From Saprospirales bacterium (lineage in GTDB: Bacteria > Bacteroidota > Bacteroidia > Chitinophagales > Saprospiraceae): a stretch of DNA of 20,393 nt. Location: NCBI GenBank assembly GCA_003448025.1, contig DLXL01000188.1, positions 1 to 20,393 of the forward strand, read 5' to 3'. Below, piece by piece: positions 16,157 to 20,393 of the stretch. The translations under genes were made by a program, and so were the position numbers. The stretch's first letter is position 1. The number at the start of each line of letters is the position of its first letter. The notes under the pieces are model-generated. The model searched no databases. It saw only the letters and a list, made by a program, of their open reading frames with translations, and was not told where the DNA came from.

Positions 16157-19100
16157 TTATTGCAAAACAATTTTCTTCACGACACTTCCCGATTCTGTTT
16201 GTAGCCGAACAAAGTACACGCCTTTTGCCAGCGCTGCGCCTTGTTCAGACTGTGCCTTCCAGGAAAGGGAGTTGATACCCTCTTTGCCTGAGGTATTGAT
16301 TTCAGCCACTTGTTTACCGCTCATGTCTGTAACGGTAATGCGCAAGTCCTGACTTTTTAGCAACGCAAATCGTAAAGTAGTTTCCTGCTGGAACGGATTG
16401 GGTTGCACATCAAAAGATTGGACAGCCGAGATTTCCTCGGTGCCGCTGCTCAGTAATGTGAAGGGCAACGGAGCATCTATGCTTCCCTGATGCCATTCGG
16501 GCGAGAAGAACATGACTTCCTTGAGTTCCTGAATACCGCCGGTGCTGCTGTCAAACAATTGATAGCGGATCTGCTCCCCGGCTGAGTTGGCATATACCGT
16601 AAGGAAGAACAGATAAGATTGCAGAGGTGGAATATAAATGGCTGTGGAAGAGCCCCGTACCTGAGCGTTGGCAAATGCGCCAAGTTCCATGGTAGCAGTC
16701 GTTGCATTTTGCTCATTCACCTTCAACATACCTATCAGCGTCATGCTATGCTCAAACTGCGTCGGATCTACGGTCCAGAAGTTTTGACCGGGTGCTTCAC
16801 CTGGCCCCCGGTCTCCGCTTCCAGGTTTGCCTTTATAATCAGCTCCTCCATTCGTTAATTGGCTGGACAATGGAGGATAGATCAATGTGCCAGGTGCAGA
16901 AACCTTCAGTTGATATCCATTTGGTGGACTCATGTACCCCAGGTTTCCGATCCAGCCAAATGTTGGGTTGATATATTGAGCAAAAGAAATTTGGCTCTTA
17001 ATCAAATCACCTGTTTGGGCAGATACAGACGACAAGGCTTCATTTACCGGAAGTGAGTAGTTTGGAATATAGCTGATCCAGTTCCAGCCTGGTACCACTT
17101 GTATAGGTGTATTTGCCGGATCCAGAACACTTCCCTGCATCATAAGGGTATCAGCGATATTAGCCCTGTAGACATACATGGATGTGTTTCCAAGGTTTTG
17201 CAGTGTGCCCAACCAGCCGCCACCATTAAAATAGGTAGAGAACTGGTTTTGACTCTTCATCAAATCGTTCTGCGGATGACTTAAAGATGCCAGGGCCTCA
17301 TTGATGTCTGAGTCAGGGAAACCGAGGTTGAAGGAAAGCCAGTTCCATCCAAAGCCGAGAGGCACTTCCCGAAGTACTAAGTTGAAGGTGTGAATCACCT
17401 GTGGGTTCAATGGATCGCCTATAACATCATCCGGTTGGAATAAGAAATCATCCTCCAATACAGCATAACGAAGACAGGCAGATGCGTCCCAGATTTCTAA
17501 CCGAATTGGTTGTAGCACATGGTTCGGATTGCCGTAAATGGTCAGGTATGCTAAGTATTTATTCACCTGAGGTACATACTGAACATTGGCCCGACCTACT
17601 AAGGTGTCGCCGATGAAAGCTACTACCATGTCTTCCACATCGGTAGAAACCTCACCCTCAATATTCAGTTCGAGCACCAAATTTTCGGTGTTTTCATACA
17701 GACTGCCATTGATTTCCCAGGCTGGTGGCCGACAAACAACGCGTACGCCGAACGGAAGACGTTCGTCTCCACCCATAAAGAATGGATTTTGGCCAATCTC
17801 GGTGTGAAGTGTGATGGAATCACTCCAAAGTCCAAAGGCCAGGTTAGAATCAACGGTAAAACTGATAGGTCTGATTTCATTTGGGGCCAATGTGCCCTGT
17901 GTAGGCACCACGTGCACATACGTAGGTATATCCTCTATGGTAAAGGGTACCGGATACCCGCCGCGATTATGGATGCTGGCCGTTATGGTTTTGGTTTGAT
18001 CTTCATATTTAGTCATACCAATACTGTCGGTCAGCCAGGCCAGCTCATTGCGGTCTACATAAAATTCCCACTGTTCATAGACCAGCTTGTTGCCGGTTTT
18101 ATCCTCAATATCATGCAGTTCTGCGCGCAGGATACGATTTTCGAAGAATTTATTCTGGAAGGTAGGATCCAGAATAATCTTGTTTTCGTAACACGTAATG
18201 TTGATGTCCAGTAGCTGGTTGGTGGTAGCGTCGAACAATTGAACATTGTCAACCGCATTGATTTTAGCGCAGTTGATGGCTTTGTTGAAGGAGAAGGAGA
18301 TCTCGTCGCCCACGTTGTATACACCATCAGCTGGCTCCGGCACGCCAATCAGACTTGGCGGCTGACGTTCAATGCGACCAGTGATGATGTGAGATATGCC
18401 AGGTTTGTCTAAAAGATCTCCTGTACATACCGCGATTGCCCGAATTTCATAAGGCCCGTCAGCGAGGCCTACAGTATTCCAGAAGAATTGGGTAAAAACA
18501 GAGCCTAAGTTAGTCTTCAGTATCTCCGCTCCTGGTTGTATCAAATTAATCAGGGAGTCATCCGGTGGTACGATATTAATCCAGGCTCCATCGCCGTCGG
18601 AAGGCCGGTATTGAACCCTGATTTTTTCAAATTCCTGCACAGATTTATCATACCCTGAGACGGTGATACGCATAACGTCATCAGGCCCCTGGGTGATCGG
18701 ATCAGGGAATATTACCCAGTTTTGTTGAGGTACATTGATGTCTACCTCACTGCAGGGCTTAATGAAATGTGCGCTCAGATAAACACTGGAATAGGCAATC
18801 GTATCTGCGCTCGACTGTAATCCCAGTAATCCTGCCCGATCATCTTCGCACTCGCTGTAAAAGGCAATTTCCAGACTGTCGTAGTCGTATTTTTCCGGAC
18901 CCCGTTCTATCGTAAGGGTAATGGGCACAGAGGTTCCGTATTCAATCTGATATCCAATCGGGCCATCCAGTACTGCACCATTAAGCCTGATCACAGCTCC
19001 ATCAGGATTACTATTTACCCCGGCGTTTATTACGTAGGTTCGGGTTTCATTGGTTTCACTTTGATTACCAAGTACCAGTTTGTAAACGGCAGCATCATTG

Positions 19101-20393
19101 GATGGGATATCCACTGCAACCGGTCCACTTCCATCTCTGAAGGTAATGCCTGTGCCGTCACGGTGAGCTGTATTGGGCTCCCACGGACAACTGGACTGAC
19201 CTGTTACGGTGTTAAATACCGGAGTATTATAAATGGTATCCATGGCAACATCCACTGTAAAGGCGTCGCCAGGGTCATTATCAGAAAGGACATATCCGGT
19301 GGTAATACCTTGGGAGGTTCCATTTTCGGTAGTCTTGCTGGTGGTTTTGCTTGTGCCAGTATTAATGGTTACACCCCCGCCGGCACCCTGAATAAAAATT
19401 TGAATATCAAATGCGAAATTGAAATCGCTGGTATTTTCCACTGAAGTGATGCTGGTAGCACTGGTGTCGCTGGTTTCGGAGTATTCATAAGAAACTCCAG
19501 ATTCAAAGGACACATTTCGCAAAAATTTGGCCGACTCCTTTTGTTGCTCATTGTTGGCCAAAATAGCATTCCAAAGGTTTATGGAATTGAGACAGGTGTC
19601 TCGTTTTTCCGGTGTAGTATTCGGATCATCAGCAATGGCCTGAAGGTACTTGATGGTATAGTTTCGGATGTAGTTATCCGAATACATATAGGTGGTACCA
19701 AAGTTTTTAGGCGCCACAGAAATAACGGTTTCTACCGCGCCACCACAAAGCAAGGTGTCGAAACTTACTTTATCAGAGAACCCAAACTCAACATTCAGGC
19801 CTGATCCAACGAATACATCTCCACCCTGTACAATACCTTGCCCCGGAACATTCACTGCAGGCCCAACAATGTTTTCTTCAGCACTGGTGGAAATGGTTTC
19901 ACTAAAGCTGCTGCAAACCTGCAAGCTGTTCTCTGAGGACTTTGTGACCGTATTGGAAGTGGTAATGGTTGGGCCGATATTGAATTCGGTGGTCAAAACG
20001 ATCCCAAAGACCAAAAATTCAAAATCTGGCACAAAGTCGATAACCACATCAAGGCCGTTCGTTTCTGATGTGTCTCCTGCAAAGGATACGGTTTGGCAAA
20101 CGCTCTGGTTTTTTTCAAAATAAGCATAGCTGCCGTCGCCTGGCGGATCGCGAAGTACCAGCGAAGGCGTAGCAGGGAGTTGTGTGGTAAAGGTGCTGGA
20201 TTTGGAGAACAGGCCCGTCACCAATGCCTGCCGAATCTCCGTAGATTCGTTTCCGCTGATGGAGGAGCCTACAATTTGGATGGTTTGCAGGAATGGCGGG
20301 CTTGGATTGGGCACCTTTGCTCTGAATTTGTAAAAAAGAATGGAACTGCTCAGAACAGTATCCTTTACCTCACCTGAAATTTCATTGATGATG
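16157..20393 (-). CDS. Large secreted protein with Ig-like, GWNW-repeat and T9SS sorting domains (5' end outside window)
   Basis: The frame is open from the right edge to the TAA at 16157 and gives 1411 visible residues; the true start and any signal peptide lie beyond 20393. In visible-fragment numbering: an unrecognised N-terminal region to about 545 with LRDPPGDGSYAYFEKNQS at 79-96 and two Ser/Thr-rich alternating segments (about 136-176 and 302-366); a Big_5/SbsA-type Ig-like domain at about 677-780 (PEPADGVYNVGDEISFSFNK); two copies of the module shared with the downstream protein (about 888-1001 and 1204-1313); tandem GWNW repeats at about 1014-1174; and a T9SS type A tail from VQPNPFQQETTL to SVVKKIVLQ. 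It should be exported across the outer membrane. It lies 19 bp upstream of the other giant gene, so the two are almost certainly co-transcribed. The function is unknown; it has no recognised enzyme motif. Confidence 0.88.
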   Translation of the reverse strand, partial: IINEISGEVKDTVLSSSILFYKFRAKVPNPSPPFLQTIQIVGSSISGNESTEIRQALVTGLFSKSSTFTTQLPATPSLVLRDPPGDGSYAYFEKNQSVCQTVSFAGDTSETNGLDVVIDFVPDFEFLVFGIVLTTEFNIGPTITTSNTVTKSSENSLQVCSSFSETISTSAEENIVGPAVNVPGQGIVQGGDVFVGSGLNVEFGFSDKVSFDTLLCGGAVETVISVAPKNFGTTYMYSDNYIRNYTIKYLQAIADDPNTTPEKRDTCLNSINLWNAILANNEQQKESAKFLRNVSFESGVSYEYSETSDTSATSITSVENTSDFNFAFDIQIFIQGAGGGVTINTGTSKTTSKTTENGTSQGITTGYVLSDNDPGDAFTVDVAMDTIYNTPVFNTVTGQSSCPWEPNTAHRDGTGITFRDGSGPVAVDIPSNDAAVYKLVLGNQSETNETRTYVINAGVNSNPDGAVIRLNGAVLDGPIGYQIEYGTSVPITLTIERGPEKYDYDSLEIAFYSECEDDRAGLLGLQSSADTIAYSSVYLSAHFIKPCSEVDINVPQQNWVIFPDPITQGPDDVMRITVSGYDKSVQEFEKIRVQYRPSDGDGAWINIVPPDDSLINLIQPGAEILKTNLGSVFTQFFWNTVGLADGPYEIRAIAVCTGDLLDKPGISHIITGRIERQPPSLIGVPEPADGVYNVGDEISFSFNKAINCAKINAVDNVQLFDATTNQLLDINITCYENKIILDPTFQNKFFENRILRAELHDIEDKTGNKLVYEQWEFYVDRNELAWLTDSIGMTKYEDQTKTITASIHNRGGYPVPFTIEDIPTYVHVVPTQGTLAPNEIRPISFTVDSNLAFGLWSDSITLHTEIGQNPFFMGGDERLPFGVRVVCRPPAWEINGSLYENTENLVLELNIEGEVSTDVEDMVVAFIGDTLVGRANVQYVPQVNKYLAYLTIYGNPNHVLQPIRLEIWDASACLRYAVLEDDFLFQPDDVIGDPLNPQVIHTFNLVLREVPLGFGWNWLSFNLGFPDSDINEALASLSHPQNDLMKSQNQFSTYFNGGGWLGTLQNLGNTSMYVYRANIADTLMMQGSVLDPANTPIQVVPGWNWISYIPNYSLPVNEALSSVSAQTGDLIKSQISFAQYINPTFGWIGNLGYMSPPNGYQLKVSAPGTLIYPPLSSQLTNGGADYKGKPGSGDRGPGEAPGQNFWTVDPTQFEHSMTLIGMLKVNEQNATTATMELGAFANAQVRGSSTAIYIPPLQSYLFFLTVYANSAGEQIRYQLFDSSTGGIQELKEVMFFSPEWHQGSIDAPLPFTLLSSGTEEISAVQSFDVQPNPFQQETTLRFALLKSQDLRITVTDMSGKQVAEINTSGKEGINSLSWKAQSEQGAALAKGVYFVRLQTESGSVVKKIVLQ
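16454..16783 (-). other. Shared module, copy D, in the 1411-residue protein
   Basis: It encodes FWTVDPTQFEHSMTLIGML, LGAFANAQVRGSS, YLFFLTVYANSAGEQIRYQL and GSIDAPLPFTL. This is the copy closest to the N-terminal module of the downstream giant protein. It lies directly before the T9SS tail, after a Gly/Pro-rich linker (KGKPGSGDRGPGEAPGQ). Confidence 0.75.
16871..17353 (-). repeat. Two tandem GWNW repeats in the 1411-residue protein
   Basis: Unit 1 (17353 to 17096) has GWNWLSFNLGFPDSDINEAL, DLMKSQNQFSTYF and GWLGTLQNL. Unit 2 (17095 to 16871) has GWNWISYIPNYSLPVNEAL, DLIKSQISFAQYI and GWIGNLGYM. The order and spacing agree, so this is an internal duplication of about 75-85 residues. I know similar GWNWxS stretches from other Bacteroidota surface proteins but not their function. 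Confidence 0.8.
17390..17731 (-). other. Shared module, copy C (diverged), in the 1411-residue protein
   Basis: It encodes PPAWEINGSLYENTENLVLE, then MVVAFIGDTLVGRANV, YLAYLTIYGNP, IRLEIWDAS and a FLFQPDDVIGDPLNPQ end. The order matches the shared module (W start, AF.G...G.A, YL.YLT.Y.N, F/I.DAS, IG...NP) although the VDP start is lost. Confidence 0.6.

Noticed and set aside
16138..16170. Start of the 2385-residue protein at the ATG at 16170, overlapping the upstream gene.
   Set aside because: The residues it adds are polar and come before a complete signal peptide starting at 16137, which lies a normal 19 bp after the upstream stop.
20312..20314. A GTG at 20314 as the start of the upstream giant protein.
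   Set aside because: The frame stays open for 26 more codons to the window edge with protein-like sequence (INEISGEVKDTVLSS), and no signal peptide follows the GTG although the protein has a T9SS tail.

Overview
The window looks like chromosomal DNA of a member of the Bacteroidota, most plausibly a Saprospiria/Lewinella-type marine or sludge organism. The evidence is three proteins with type IX secretion (T9SS) C-terminal sorting domains, giant HYR/PKD-repeat surface proteins, a GEVED-domain subtilase, a fused ABC permease/M1 peptidase gene, TAnnTTTG-type promoter elements and a general lack of Shine-Dalgarno sequences. The genus is inference. Nothing suggests a phage, plasmid, transposon or CRISPR array, and no tRNA or rRNA gene was seen.

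Left part, minus strand (1-4141): an SbtA-like sodium/bicarbonate permease (4141 to 3173), then after 137 bp an ABC-transporter ATPase (3035 to 2148), then after 11 bp a large membrane protein that runs off the left edge (2136 to 1). That last protein begins as an ABC-2 type permease and at the edge enters what appears to be a fused M1 aminopeptidase part. It has no stop inside the window. The ATPase and the permease/peptidase are clearly one operon.

Middle, plus strand (4142-8917): a 328-bp gap carries an imperfect inverted repeat built from a CGCAGAGGCG core. A secreted subtilisin-like protease follows, with two Fn3-like domains, a GEVED-type domain and a T9SS tail (4470-7139). After a 319-bp gap with two hairpins and a possible promoter comes a two-component pair, a one-TM HisKA_3 kinase (7459-8232) and a NarL/LuxR-type regulator (8246-8917).

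Right part, minus strand (8980-20393): two very large secreted proteins 19 bp apart, transcribed towards the regulator. The upstream one (20393 to 16157, 5' end outside the window) has an unrecognised Ser/Thr-rich N-terminal region, an Ig-like Big_5 domain, a tandem pair of GWNW repeats and a T9SS tail. The downstream one (16137 to 8980, 2385 residues) has a signal peptide, nine PKD/Ig-like repeats, six HYR repeats of exactly 83 residues, six shorter HYR-like repeats and a T9SS tail. Both carry copies of the same module of about 110 residues, whose best copies start W-[ST]-V-D-P. This makes them a probable functional pair at the cell surface. A hairpin between the convergent genes has its T-tract on the minus strand and should end the giant operon.

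The most interesting elements are the paired giant proteins with their shared module, the Ser/Thr-alternating segments in the upstream partner, and the exactly periodic 249-bp HYR array.
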